From Arabidopsis thaliana (taxonomy: Eukaryota; Streptophyta; Magnoliopsida; Brassicales; Brassicaceae), in assembly GCF_000001735.4 (NCBI RefSeq), contig NC_003071.7, positions 2,863,001-2,927,000 on the forward strand: a stretch of 64,000 nucleotides of DNA, in the 5' to 3' direction. The notes below the pieces were generated by a model. That model was not told where the DNA came from, did not search any database, and saw only the letters and a program-made list of their open reading frames with translations. Positions 21,703 through 30,868 of the stretch are shown one piece after another; position 1 is the stretch's first letter, and every line of letters begins with the position of its first letter. The position numbers and the translations under genes are program-made.

Positions 21703-22465
21703 TGTAGCACCCCGTATGCGGAAGTAGAAATCTGGGAAGCTAAGGGCAAGATAAAACTTTCGTGTAAGCTAAGTTCCATGGAAGGGTAAGGGAAAGGAGA
21801 AGTCCATGGAAGAAGAAAAACTTAGCTGGAGGACAGAGACGAGAAGGAAGGTCATTATTTCACATTCGCTTCAAACCCGTCAATGAAGCCCCCCAAGTTA
21901 AACACAAAAGTGAAACTCACGGACCGCGTTTCCAAAGATCCATCGAGCTCCTTTCGATTCACAGTCGTATCTTGAGAAAGGTAATCGGATGCCATGGCCT
22001 TTGTGCGAACCAAGGATGCTCGGTCTAGACCGAATCGAGAAAACTTGATCCAGGAGAGTGGTTTCCAAAGCATTGAGAACCAAGAAGAAATTAGAATAGA
22101 AAGGAAATATTCGGAATAGGAGGAATGATTCAATCGTTTAAAGGATCGAATCGAGTTTTCCCGATTAAGCTTCTAAGGAAAAGAACTTAAGAATCAGAAG
22201 AGTTTCTAATGAAAGGAACTTTAGTAATCTTTAGAAGAAAGGCAAAGCAAAGTTATCTAAGTGTTGGGAAAGCTAAGGAAGAGTGAGTGCGAGTTATATA
22301 GAGTGGTGAAGGGTTGAGCCATGCAAAGGAGCCGAACGAAGGAAACTTGGTGACCAAGTCGGCTCGCTTGGAGCCAAAGGCGAGAAGAATTGGTGCCCTA
22401 GTTCCTTGGTCGGACGCCATACAAGGAATGCGCCATATGTCGTTGCCATGCCCAAGGGCGTTACA
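21703..22465 (-). mobile_element. Solo LTR with perfect 5-bp target duplication
   Basis: The 763-bp unit starts TGTAGCACCCCG and ends GGGCGTTACA, giving TG..CA with inverted termini TGTA(G/A)C / G(T)TACA. It is flanked by GTCGT on both sides (21,698-21,702 and 22,466-22,470). On the minus strand the TATA box CTCTATATAACTC lies near 22,290-22,302, so the LTR points left. No internal region is present, hence recombination between two LTRs. Removing it and one GTCGT rejoins the surrounding coiled-coil frame exactly. Confidence 0.9.
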
Positions 22466-22694
22466 GTCGTGGTATGGATTTAATTCAGAAGGCCATCAAG
22501 TTCCTTCAATTTAACAAAACTCGGACTAAGTTGGAGTCAGACATCAAGGAGGCTAAAAGCAATCTGATTCTTGTGAGCCAAACCCACGAGGAGGACTTTT
22601 CTGAAGATCAAGAGATTGTCGAGCTAAACAAGAATTTAGGCTTCTGGAAAGACCAGCTCGCCTCCCTTCCTATCTCGAACTTCGACCCTCAACA

Positions 22695-23236
22695 CTTTGC
22701 ACATTCTTCACCGCGTCTCCTGTTTCGTGAAAGACATCGCTACGGAGGTTTATCTAGCGCATGTTCAAGCAGGCGGGGGGGCTGGAGAAGTTATGCGGGT
22801 GGAGAGACTGGTTGCATGGGCTCTGCCACCGGGGAATTGGCTGAAACTAAATACGGATGGCGCTTCTCATGGGAACTAGAGTTAGAGATCGATTCAGCAT
22901 TAGTGGTGGATTTTCTCAAGACGGGGATAAGTGAGACACATCCCTTGTCGTTCCTAGTACGTTTGTGCTACGGCTTATTATCAAAGGACTGGTTAGTCCG
23001 AATTTCACATGTGTATAGGGAGGCTAATCAGCTCGCGGATGGATTGGCGAACTATGCCTTCTCTCTACCGTTAGGATTACATCTTTTTGATTCTTGCCCA
23101 GATTGTATGTTACATTGTTTGGCAGAGGATGATCGAGGGGCTGCGCACCCGAGACAAATCCGTGTGTAAGCTTTATTTTCTTCATTAATAAATAGAGGGA
23201 GACACTGTCTCCTCTCGACTTACCAAAAAAAAACCA
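22695..23236 (+). mobile_element. 5'-truncated LINE, RNase H end, internally deleted
   Basis: One plus frame reads HILHRVSCFVKDIATEVYLA, ...VAWALPPGNWLKLNTDGASHGN, then stops. A second reads ELELEIDSALVVDFLKTGIS, ...HPLSFLVRLCYGLLSKDWLV, ISHVYREANQLADGLANYAF, SLPLGLHLFDSCPD. This is the 3' end of a plant L1-like (Ta11-type) LINE: the end of the zinc-finger region plus a C-terminal RNase H (W-KLN-DGA, SHVYREAN-LAD-LAN). The segment between DGASHGN and LELE is missing, which also shifts the frame. A short 3' UTR and an A-rich tail (23,223-23,238) follow. Confidence 0.85.
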
Positions 23237-23309
23237 AAAAGTGACTGTCCTCATAGAGGAAGAATGTGATGAAAATGATCTCTCCATAATGGAAATGGTG
23301 GTGAAATAA

Positions 23310-23850
23310 TCTCTCAAAAGAAGAGAAAGTTGGTGGAATTGATAAACGTAGACGTTGATCCAATTTGGTATACAATTCGATGAAACATCTAGTTAGAAAT
23401 ATGACGAGATATTACTGTCCCACTCTAAATTTGATCAAGTATCTAGTCAAATGATCAATCAACAATCATCTTTGGATCTCATGCGGTTGCGAAAAAAATC
23501 AAAATTTGAATTAAAGGTAGACCAAGGATTAACTGTAAAAATGGTATGGGAATATAAATATACTAGATAAGATTCACCTATTTAGTCGGTGTATAAATGT
23601 AAATTTTTATTGATAGTATTTAAATTTTGGATAATAAAATAGTAATCTACTCGTTGTTTTTCTATTTAATTTATTAATTTTTGTTTTAAACAAAATTTCA
23701 GTATTATGCATTATATTATATTATACATTTCAATACAACACATTCAATCTCATTGATGATATTTGCATTCTAAAATAGTAATCTACACACTTTTCTATAC
23801 TTAATTTAGTATTTAGAAAACAAATTTTCGTTTGGATATACTTCTATCCA
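23310..23850. other. AT-rich spacer, no gene seen
   Basis: No supported coding region. May include decayed element sequence. Confidence 0.5.
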
Positions 23851-24418
23851 TTGCTCCTATTAGATTGGATATACTACTATCCTCCATCCACTTTTGAAGC
23901 CTCAAGTCACTCAGCCTCGTCTGAATCAATCTTCCTCCTACCAATTCCAGGAGAGTTCTCCCGCTTCTTTCTCCTGTTTATCAGAGGGAATCTTTCAAAC
24001 ACCATCCTTGTTTCCATGGCGATTTTGTTGTTGCGCTTGTGTCACACAACCATCCCCTATTATGAACGATGCTCTTCAGAGACCGTGTTCTCTAGGGGTT
24101 TCAACGGCTCATCAGTTCGGTGCTTCGTCACCTCTGTCTTGCCAGCCAAATTTAAGATTGTTTTGTCTGTCCTAGTAGCAGATTCAATCTCGAGTAACCT
24201 AGCACTTTGTGTGTTTTGTGTGGCGTCATCTCACTTATTCGCTCTAGTGTTATCAGTGTTAGGACTGCTTTTATCTATCTTTCTATGAGCTTTTATCTTG
24301 CTTTCCAATTTGCTTTTGGATCAGGGAGTTTGTTAGCTTTGGCTCCTCCCTTTGTAACATTTCCCTCTTTTGAGGATGATTAGTATGGTATTAAATCTTG
24401 GTACACAAAAAAAAAAAA
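23851..24418 (+). mobile_element. Probable non-LTR retroelement 3' end or short deleted copy
   Basis: The stretch ends TTGTAACATTTCCCTC ... AGTATGGTATTAAATCTTGG, then TACAC and 13 A residues (24,406-24,418). That combination of a GTAACA..CTC tract, a TATTAA(A)TC signal and an A tail is typical of Arabidopsis LINE 3' ends. A 145-codon frame inside has Leu/Ser-rich composition but no recognisable domain and is not claimed as a gene. The start is not defined. Confidence 0.45.
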
Positions 24419-25000
24419 ATTTCATCTCACACATTCTATTTTGCAATACATTCGTAAACTATCTATTTCAATTCATAATAATAAACTCATTTGAATTCTA
24501 CAGACTTCATCTTAAGTGATAACAAGTTCATATCAAAATAATATTTATATCCGATAAAATCTATATCATAGTTAATAAAATAATTAAGAATTAAGAAAAC
24601 ATAATTAAGAAAAAAAAACAAAAATCCATTAAAAAAATATAAAAGAAACATATTAAATTTTTATAATTTTTATATATGGCATAATCTCGTTAGTTAATTT
24701 TACCACATGCAAAATAAATTTAGTGAGTTATAATTAATAAATTAAAATTTACTAAATTCTCGTTAAGTTATTGAAAAGTCAATCCTAGAAACTATTTTTA
24801 TCAACAAAAAAAAAATTATGTTTTCATTTATAACTACATGCGTTAAAATTCTAAGAATAAAACATAAGTATAAGTTTGCAGTTTTTGATGCAAAACCTTC
24901 CATCGTAGGATACGTTGAAATTCTAAAAATAAAATAACAATTGTTAGGTTATACGAATTGAGAATTCAAAAAAGATTAAGTAGCAAGATATGGGGAAAAC
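24419..25000. other. AT-rich spacer, no gene seen
   Basis: Long A/T runs only. Confidence 0.6.
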
Positions 25001-25375
25001 GGCTAAAATCAACCCCAACTCTGACCCCCTGTACTTACCAATCCAAACCTTCATAAATTTAAATAATAAACCTGAACTATATAATTAGTAGCCAATTTTA
25101 ACAAATACATGTTATTATATAATGTAACAAATATGAATTATGTAACCTTTAACCAGTTGAATAAAATGAATGACTCATATATAAAAGAACAAATAATTAC
25201 GACTTAACAATTCTAATCGATATTAACAAATACAAAAAATAATGTTAAAATTGGCTAATGATTACATAGTTCAAGTTTATTATTTAAAATTTATGTGGAT
25301 TCGGGTTAATAAGGGCAGGAGATCAGAGTTTGGATTGAAAAAACCCGCATAAAAATAGTTGGAGTTGATTTTGGC
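25001..25375. mobile_element. Fold-back MITE with about 100-bp inverted repeats
   Basis: Left GGCTAAAATCAACCCCAACT (25,001) pairs with inverted right GCCAAAATCAACTCCAACT (25,375). The inverse similarity continues through TCCAAAC...CT(C/G)A, ATAAATTTAAATAATAAACC(T)GAACTAT and TAGCCAATTTTAAC on both arms, leaving a centre of about 130 bp. Long arms and a small centre suit a non-autonomous Mutator-like fold-back element. No clear target duplication. Confidence 0.75.
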
Positions 25376-25950
25376 ATTTTTTAGCAAAAATATGCTCGAG
25401 AACCTTTAAAGTTTTGCAGAGCTAAGTGAAGAAAAGCCTGAGCAGAGAGAAAAAGACGTAAGTGGAAATGGGAGATGAGTTATCTTACATACTATAGATT
25501 ATTCCAAAATCCTCGGTAATTAAATCAAATTCCCGGTTACAGTTTGCAGCTCACCATTTCAGTTCTATAGATTAATAAGGAGGTATTCAGTCAATCATTT
25601 GGAATAATTTGTGTTAAGATGACAAATTAGATGTTATAAATGTCGAAAAATCTCATGATTTTAAGGTAAAAATACATTAAAACACAATGTTTTTCTACTA
25701 ATAATATTTTATAAATTCAATATTTTGTTGCACACTAAAAATAAACCACCAATCTTGTAATTGACTTGGCCCGGCTCTTTCCTGATTTTTAGTTTTCTTT
25801 GTTTTAGTTAGTTTAGTAAAAACTATTTTTAGTACATGTGTTAAGTATATTTTATTATGAGTGTATATAAAGAAAAAACTATATAACAATAATAAGTTTA
25901 AGACTAAAAAATACTGCAAGTAAATACGACTTTGTTTATCTTTTTGAATC
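25376..25950. other. Upstream region of the defensin-like gene
   Basis: No additional gene. AT-rich, with TATA-like tracts (TATATAA at about 25,863-25,885) that could serve the downstream gene; not demonstrated. Confidence 0.4.
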
Positions 25951-26382
25951 ATGAGATCAATCACTTGGTTTATAGTTTTCTGTGTTTTCATGTTCATCGC
26001 TTTAAACCATGTTAAAGGTAACATATTATCTTTTGATTCAGATTTTTTATTTGCACCAAGAAAAAATATTTATTGATTATTTATATATGAAAAACTTGTA
26101 TTAAATTTTAAATATCTTGTTCTATAAATCTTTACCCAATACTTTATCTACATTTTAAATCTATTTTATGGTTAATTGAAAATAGGACAAGTGAAACCAA
26201 CAGGATGTCAAGGTGGACAAAGGTACCGTGGAAAATGTGGCACTAACGGAACCAAGACGTGCGTAAAAGATATGATGCTACCTAAACTATTTAAAACTAA
26301 GCGTTGTGATTGTCAAGACATGCTTGGGACATTCAAGGGCTGGCATTTCTGCACATGTTACAGTGGTCGTCCTGGTTGCTAA
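25951..26382 (+). CDS. Defensin-like / SCR-like secreted cysteine-rich peptide, two exons
   Basis: Exon 1 (25,951-26,017) encodes the signal peptide MRSITWFIVFCVFMFIALNH, VK, with the donor G|GTAACA. Exon 2 (26,186-26,382, acceptor ATAG|G) encodes the mature peptide starting about GQVKPTGCQGG. The mature part has eight cysteines in the order GC, KC, TC, RC, DC, FC, TC and a final GC just before the stop. The intron splitting signal and mature parts and the eight-Cys spacing are hallmarks of the plant DEFL/SCRL family, secreted peptides in cell signalling, reproduction or defence. Length about 87 aa. Splice sites keep the frame (67 + 197 nt = 88 codons). Specific role unknown. A truncated copy lies at 29,372. 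Confidence 0.9.
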
Positions 26383-27057
26383 GTTTCACTAATAGCTATA
26401 AAATAAAAATCTATTTACTAATACCTATAAGAGAAATAACAAGAATTTCAAGTGTTTTGGTGTTGATCTAACATATGATATATATAGCCTTCTGTTTCTT
26501 AGTTATTTTTTTACTCTGATAAAGTAGAAAAAATCATGAGTTAATATTCTAAAAGTAGTATATACGCGCATCTCAATAAATCCATTTTTTCTTTCATTCT
26601 TTGGGTTAACTTGATGTATAGTGCTGGATAATAACAAAAGAAAAAAAAACTTTAAGTATTTTACCATCTCATAATTAGTAATTCTTTATTCCATTATATA
26701 ACTAATTATATCTTATAAGTTTTGTGACATTATTGAGAGAGTGTTTTAGTGTTGTTGACGACAAACTCTATTTTTATTTTGTGTGTTGGTGTAGGAATTA
26801 GCATCTTCGACAACACCAACTTAAATCGAAGGAAGTACAAATTAAACTGAGAATTCAACTATTCTGGAGTATCCAAGTTAAACATGTTAATGGGCCAAAA
26901 TAAGGAGATCGCCAGACGATTTTGGTGAAAACAAGGAAGTCGCCATACGATCTCGATCCAAATTAGGAAGATCGCCCAACCGACTTCCCAATTTGAGGAA
27001 AAAGAAGCTTTCCTTTTTGATAAAGGAGAATGGTGAAAAGAATGGAATATATAAAAT
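26383..27057. other. Spacer downstream of the defensin-like gene, no gene seen
   Basis: Around 26,930-26,970 GATCGCC/GTCGCC motifs recur (AGATCGCCAGACGA, AGTCGCCATACGA, AGATCGCCCAACCGA), perhaps a small decayed repeat; no coding potential. Confidence 0.5.
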
Positions 27058-27060
27058 TTA

Positions 27061-27407
27061 GGAGGGGTTATTGGTTTATAGATTTATAAGGAATTGGAAA
27101 TCCAAACAAAAATAATTTGTTATTCAATCATTGATTTTAAAATTCTAATTAAAATCATGTTATTGATTTGATGATTTATAAATACTAGTTAAAATTCTTT
27201 ATTATTCGTTTAGTCATTTGTTTTTGGATTTGAGAATCCAAATTATGTTTTAAATGGAATTGAATGGATATGAAAGAGAAAAATAGAAGGACTCAAATCC
27301 ATGGGTAAACACATGTTATTTTAAAATCCATATATCTTGATTTCATAATTAATAGAGATTTTCAGATTCTATATAGATTTACAAATCAATAAACCAATAA
27401 CACCTCT
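27061..27407. mobile_element. Tourist-like (PIF/Harbinger) MITE with TTA target duplication
   Basis: A 347-bp element with inverted ends GGAGGGGTTATTGGTTTAT and, from the right, AGAGGTGTTATTGGTTTAT, flanked by TTA on both sides (27,058-27,060 and 27,408-27,410). The 3-bp TTA duplication, size and AT-rich non-coding interior fit Tourist-type MITEs. Confidence 0.85.
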
Positions 27408-27410
27408 TTA

Positions 27411-27873
27411 AGCTCCGAAGAATTCGAAGTTTAGCTTATCTTTAAACCGTCTTAATAATGTATATATAGAAGGGTTTGTCCTCTATTTTTGGCATCCGCA
27501 ATTTAATACTAAAAACTCTAGTTTTCTACATTGTTCTTAAGCACAACAAATATATTATTGATGTATTTTAAGATCAATGTATTTGTTTGTTAAATTTGAA
27601 AGTGATTAAAGAGTAAATCATTATTTGATTATACTAGTGAGTTTAGAACAAAAATATTAAGTACATTTCTTTTACTTTCTATAAATTACCTAATATTACA
27701 TATCTACGAATTATCTCATATGAAAATATGCTTTAGATCTCCAAAATCTTAGGACCAATCCTGTACATATATAATCTTGTGTCAGCCCAGTACATATATA
27801 ATCTTATGAATACAAAGACTCATCGTTAACGCTGAATTACATATCTCCTTCGTACCATTCCTTCAGGTCTTCC
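27411..27873. other. AT-rich spacer, no gene seen
   Basis: Contains two copies of GTACATATATAATCTT at about 27,762 and 27,789, a small local duplication. Confidence 0.5.
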
Positions 27874-28052
27874 ATGGCTTCCGAATCAACATGGACTCCA
27901 GCTGACTTCGGAAGGTTCGAGATTATGCTATCATTGTCAACACCAGACAAAGTAGACTTTGGATACATTGCCAAGTATCTGGGAAAGCCTGTAGAAGAGG
28001 TCGTAAACCAATACAACGAGCTCTTGAGCTCGAATGATCCGACGATGCAAAG
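27874..28052 (+). CDS. MYB/SANT-like (RADIALIS-like) first exon, gene incomplete
   Basis: ATG at 27,874 opens MASESTWTPADFGRFEIMLS and continues VDFGYIAKYLGKPVEEVVNQ, YNELLSS, ending at a good donor AAAG|GTAAGA (28,053). The W...F...L...IA..L.K...EV...Y..LL spacing matches a single-repeat MYB/SANT domain of the RADIALIS-like group, short proteins that act by binding DNA or other MYB partners. It lacks the usual aromatic at the first position after the loop. I see no second exon in the next 300 bp; downstream sequence looks repeat-derived. It could be a truncated copy or a gene whose second exon is very short. Confidence 0.55.
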
Positions 28053-28359
28053 GTAAGAGATTATTTCTTGTTCTTGGGTTATTTTTGCTAATTTCTTGAC
28101 CAATCTAAATGAAATATGAATATGAATGATCCAAAAAAGGCGAAAAATGTTTTTTCAAATATGTAAAAGTGTATGTATATTGGTTTTCTGTACCAAAACT
28201 GTCTTATGGTATGCTTTTTAGTACTTCTCCGGTTATTGAGGTTTTGGTATTGCTACTACATGGACAAATAACTTTATATAGTCAGTTGCAATCTAACATG
28301 ATTACTCGAAGCCAATTTGCAAATACGAAAGAAAAAACAAAGTTACAACAAAACTGACG

Positions 28360-29040
28360 ACAAACCACTGAACTATAAACTCTTTTCACGGATTTATTAG
28401 CACCAAATTACCTGATCTTATCGTCGACGGATGATAAGAAAATGAATAATTATACTACAAATTTTACTACAGATCTCTAAATATATACTCCATAAAATGT
28501 ATAATCACTAGATATTTATACAAAAGACAAAATTACTTCACTAATAAAATTATGCAACTTACTTTACGATATTTCCAAAATTCAACTCTCAAGACAATAT
28601 GAAGACAAACTCATCAATTACACAATATGAAGAGGTTGCCGACTCAATACTTCAATATCGAGCCAAAATCATCAATCCCCCAAGAGATAAAGTTTGCCTA
28701 TTCAAGACACCAAAAAGACAAAATCATTAGTCAATGAAAGCTTACTCAACATTTAAGGTGCCACATCAAGGATTATGCAAGACAACTTATGTATCATTTG
28801 TATAAATAAAAAAGAAAGAGTGTGTAGAGAGTAGAGTGAATTTTCAGAGATCATTTTACAAACTCCCTTCATACTTGTTCTTACTCTCAAAGCTTTTAAT
28901 CTTTGTTCTTGTATTTTGAATCTTGTATTTTCTATCCAATTTAATAAAGTAAGTTTTAATCATATAATTTTTTATACCTTTACTCTTTAATAACTTTCAA
29001 AGTTATATCTTTGTACAACAACTAATATATAATTTTATTT
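28360..29040 (+). mobile_element. Possible LTR-like promoter/polyadenylation segment
   Basis: The stretch has no coding frame but shows LTR-like order: a TATA box (GTATAAATAAAAAAG, about 28,800), a transcribed-looking AGTAGAGTGAATTTTCAGAG leader, and an AATAAAG signal near 28,943. Termini and target duplication were not found, so this is only a suggestion of a solo or decayed LTR. Confidence 0.25.
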
Positions 29041-29222
29041 ATATTATAAAATCTGGGTTTTAAGACGAACTTTATCCTAAAAAGAACAATGGTACTTTGA
29101 CCCATTGTCTTGTTTCTTTCATCGAAGGTCTTTCTTTGGGCTTTCTAAAAAGGTATTACATGCCAAGTTCGGCCTCACGGTCTAAAAGCTGTCAAGTCAT
29201 ATAGTTTTAACCAAAAAAAAAA

Positions 29223-29330
29223 GAGAGATGCAACACGAGGACTTCCCGGGAGGTCAGCCATCCTAGTACTACTCTCGCCCAAACACGCTTAACTGCGGAT
29301 ATCTGACGGGATCCGGTGCATTAGTACCTA
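29223..29330 (-). pseudogene. 5S rRNA pseudogene, 5'-truncated
   Basis: On the minus strand the sequence runs ...TACTAATGCACCGGATCCC, GTTAAGCGTGTTTGGGCGAG, AGTAGTACTAGGATGGCTGA, CCTCCCGGGAAGTCCTCGTG, TTGCATCTC, followed by a T10 tract (polymerase III-type terminator). This is plant 5S rRNA lacking about the first 15 nt and carrying substitutions: GTGTTTGGG for GTGCTTGGG, GGCTGACC for GGGTGACC, and the loop after CCGTCAGA altered. The region beyond the terminator (TTTAGACCGTGAGGCC...CTTGGCAT, about 29,161-29,195) may be 5S spacer, suggesting a dispersed rDNA unit rather than an RNA-derived insert. Confidence 0.9.
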
Positions 29331-29371
29331 AAGGTCAATGTAGAAAACACATCCACTATAAATATGAAGGT

Positions 29372-29587
29372 TCTTGGTTTATAGTTTTCTTTGTTTTCAT
29401 GTTCATCGCTTTAAACCATGTTAAAGGTAACATATTATCTTTTGATTCAGATTTTTTATTTGCACCAAGAAAAAATATCTATTGATTATTTATATATGAA
29501 AAGCTGGTGTTAAGTTTTTAATCTCTTGTTCTATAAATGTTTACATAATACTTTATCTACATTTTAAATCTATTTTTTGGTTAATTA
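29372..29587 (+). pseudogene. Truncated copy of the defensin-like gene (exon 1 plus intron)
   Basis: From CTTGGTTTATAGTTTTCT to TTTTGGTTAATT the sequence copies 25,963-26,177 with few differences. It retains the signal-peptide hydrophobic core, the exon 1 donor (AAAG|GTAACA) and nearly all of the intron. The ATG and first residues are replaced (AAATATGAAGGTT precedes the match) and exon 2 with the cysteines is absent. It lies only about 40 bp from the 5S fragment. Confidence 0.9.
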
Positions 29588-30850
29588 AACATCAAACCTT
29601 TTGGGCGTAAACAAGTCTCTAGCTTGATCAAGAAACAAAATTTTCTTATTCTGTTTGCCAGACCTAATGTAATTCACTACTCTCACACATTTTCTTCAAA
29701 AGAAATCTTTCTATTTCTACAAGATCATATATATCTCATGCAATGCATATAATTTATATATATATTTGAATATCTGGAAGTTCAAGCCCGAAAACCTTAC
29801 ATCTCCTAGTGGCGGGATCATATTAAATTTATTTCCTTTGGAGAAGAGATCTCTCACTCGAATGTCGAAACTAGGAGATTTACCACTAGGTCAACCCCAC
29901 ATTGGTTTAATATATATATTTTTTTGTCTACATCAATATAGTAGATTAATGTCATTTTATGGTTAAATATTTCTAAAATTATTCGATCAGGATTTTTGTT
30001 TATGAATATAAAGATACAAACCAATGTTTATTAAATTTTTAACAATTTATTGTCCAGTAGATTTTAATAAACTTGGAGGAAGAGGATAAAGAAGACTCAC
30101 TTCATTACCACATGAAGATGATCGGGCTACATCGTCGGGTTGATAAGCATGAGTCGTGGCAAAGCAATACACATTCTTAAGAACCTACACATCTGTGAGG
30201 ATTTTCATTCGTCCATCAAACTCATCTCCAAAGTTTAGAAGAGAAAGTTTAGACCGGAATTATTTTCACCATTTCTAAGATGGCTCATGCTTTTGCATTG
30301 ATTATTGGTGAAAGTAAACCGGAAGACGGAAGACTCTTTCCCTGTGCATACACATGCTCTATTTTATTTTTATTTTGGCTCAACATTGATAAAAATTGAT
30401 TTTGTTTTTAGTTAGTAGTTTTTTTTTCTTGTCGTATTTTAGTTAGTAGTTTAGAAACTATCATTCAAGAAATCAAAATTTGCTTTAAATTGATAAAATT
30501 GACAATAAAGATAAATGGTGAACTAAGTCTCAAAAGTCAAAACTATCATTCAAGAAAATATCAAAAAAATTCTTTAGATTGATAAGAAACAGCGTAGGAG
30601 AATGAGAAAAGTGGATGGAACAAATACTTCAAGTTTACTTAACTGTTTGAACCAAAATTTCTGTTTAAAAAGAAAAACAACATCGTTTTGGAATTTTAAC
30701 AGAAACTGTTGACGACTTTACTTTGTTTAATTAGTCTGTCACTTGACTTAACAATACCCTAAATTTGGTAAAGTCAAAGAAACTTCATAATTAATAATAA
30801 AATTAATTAAAATTGGTAATTTAATTCACCCAAAACAAAATTGACATTTT
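29588..30850. other. AT-rich intergenic DNA
   Basis: No gene. At 29,780-29,910 an imperfect hairpin pairs ACATCTCCTAGTGGCGGG with inverted CCACTAGG...; nothing else stands out. Confidence 0.5.
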
Positions 30851-30868
30851 TTTTCAAACTGATGTTTT

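Larger units (their letters stand above)
21298..23309 (+). pseudogene. Coiled-coil ORF antisense to its LTR, split by a solo LTR and a LINE
   Basis: After a TTTTTTAAG acceptor the frame ANEIINDMIEYYEGLLQDKE begins at 21,298. It is an extended heptad-rich helix: LDNRNKKFSSLDKDHQTLSD, DELSRVNEEFYTYYWSVND, TSTNNLEELNLKYQSLVKFM. At 21,702 (..GVKGR) a solo LTR starts; the frame resumes at 22,471 (GMDLIQKAIKFLQFNKTRTK) in the same phase, through AKSNLILVSQTHEEDF to about 22,690 (PISNFDPQ). Past a LINE fragment, VTVLIEEECDENDLSIMEMV ends at TAA 23,307-23,309. It is antisense to the nearby LTR, as in Tat-lineage elements that carry antisense ORFs. Function unknown. Confidence 0.6.

Noticed and set aside
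21855..22133. Minus-strand 92-codon frame
   Set aside because: Falls within the solo LTR; no domain.
25698..26024. Minus-strand 108-codon frame overlapping DEFL exon 1
   Set aside because: Antisense to a well-supported secreted peptide exon and intron; composition is AT-driven.
26930..27000. GATCGCC/GTCGCC repeats as a regulatory array
   Set aside because: Only three irregular copies with no supporting context.
29766..29966. GTTCAAGCCCG resembling a tRNA B box, possible SINE or tRNA
   Set aside because: No A box, no cloverleaf and no A tail at the right place; a chance match beside a hairpin.
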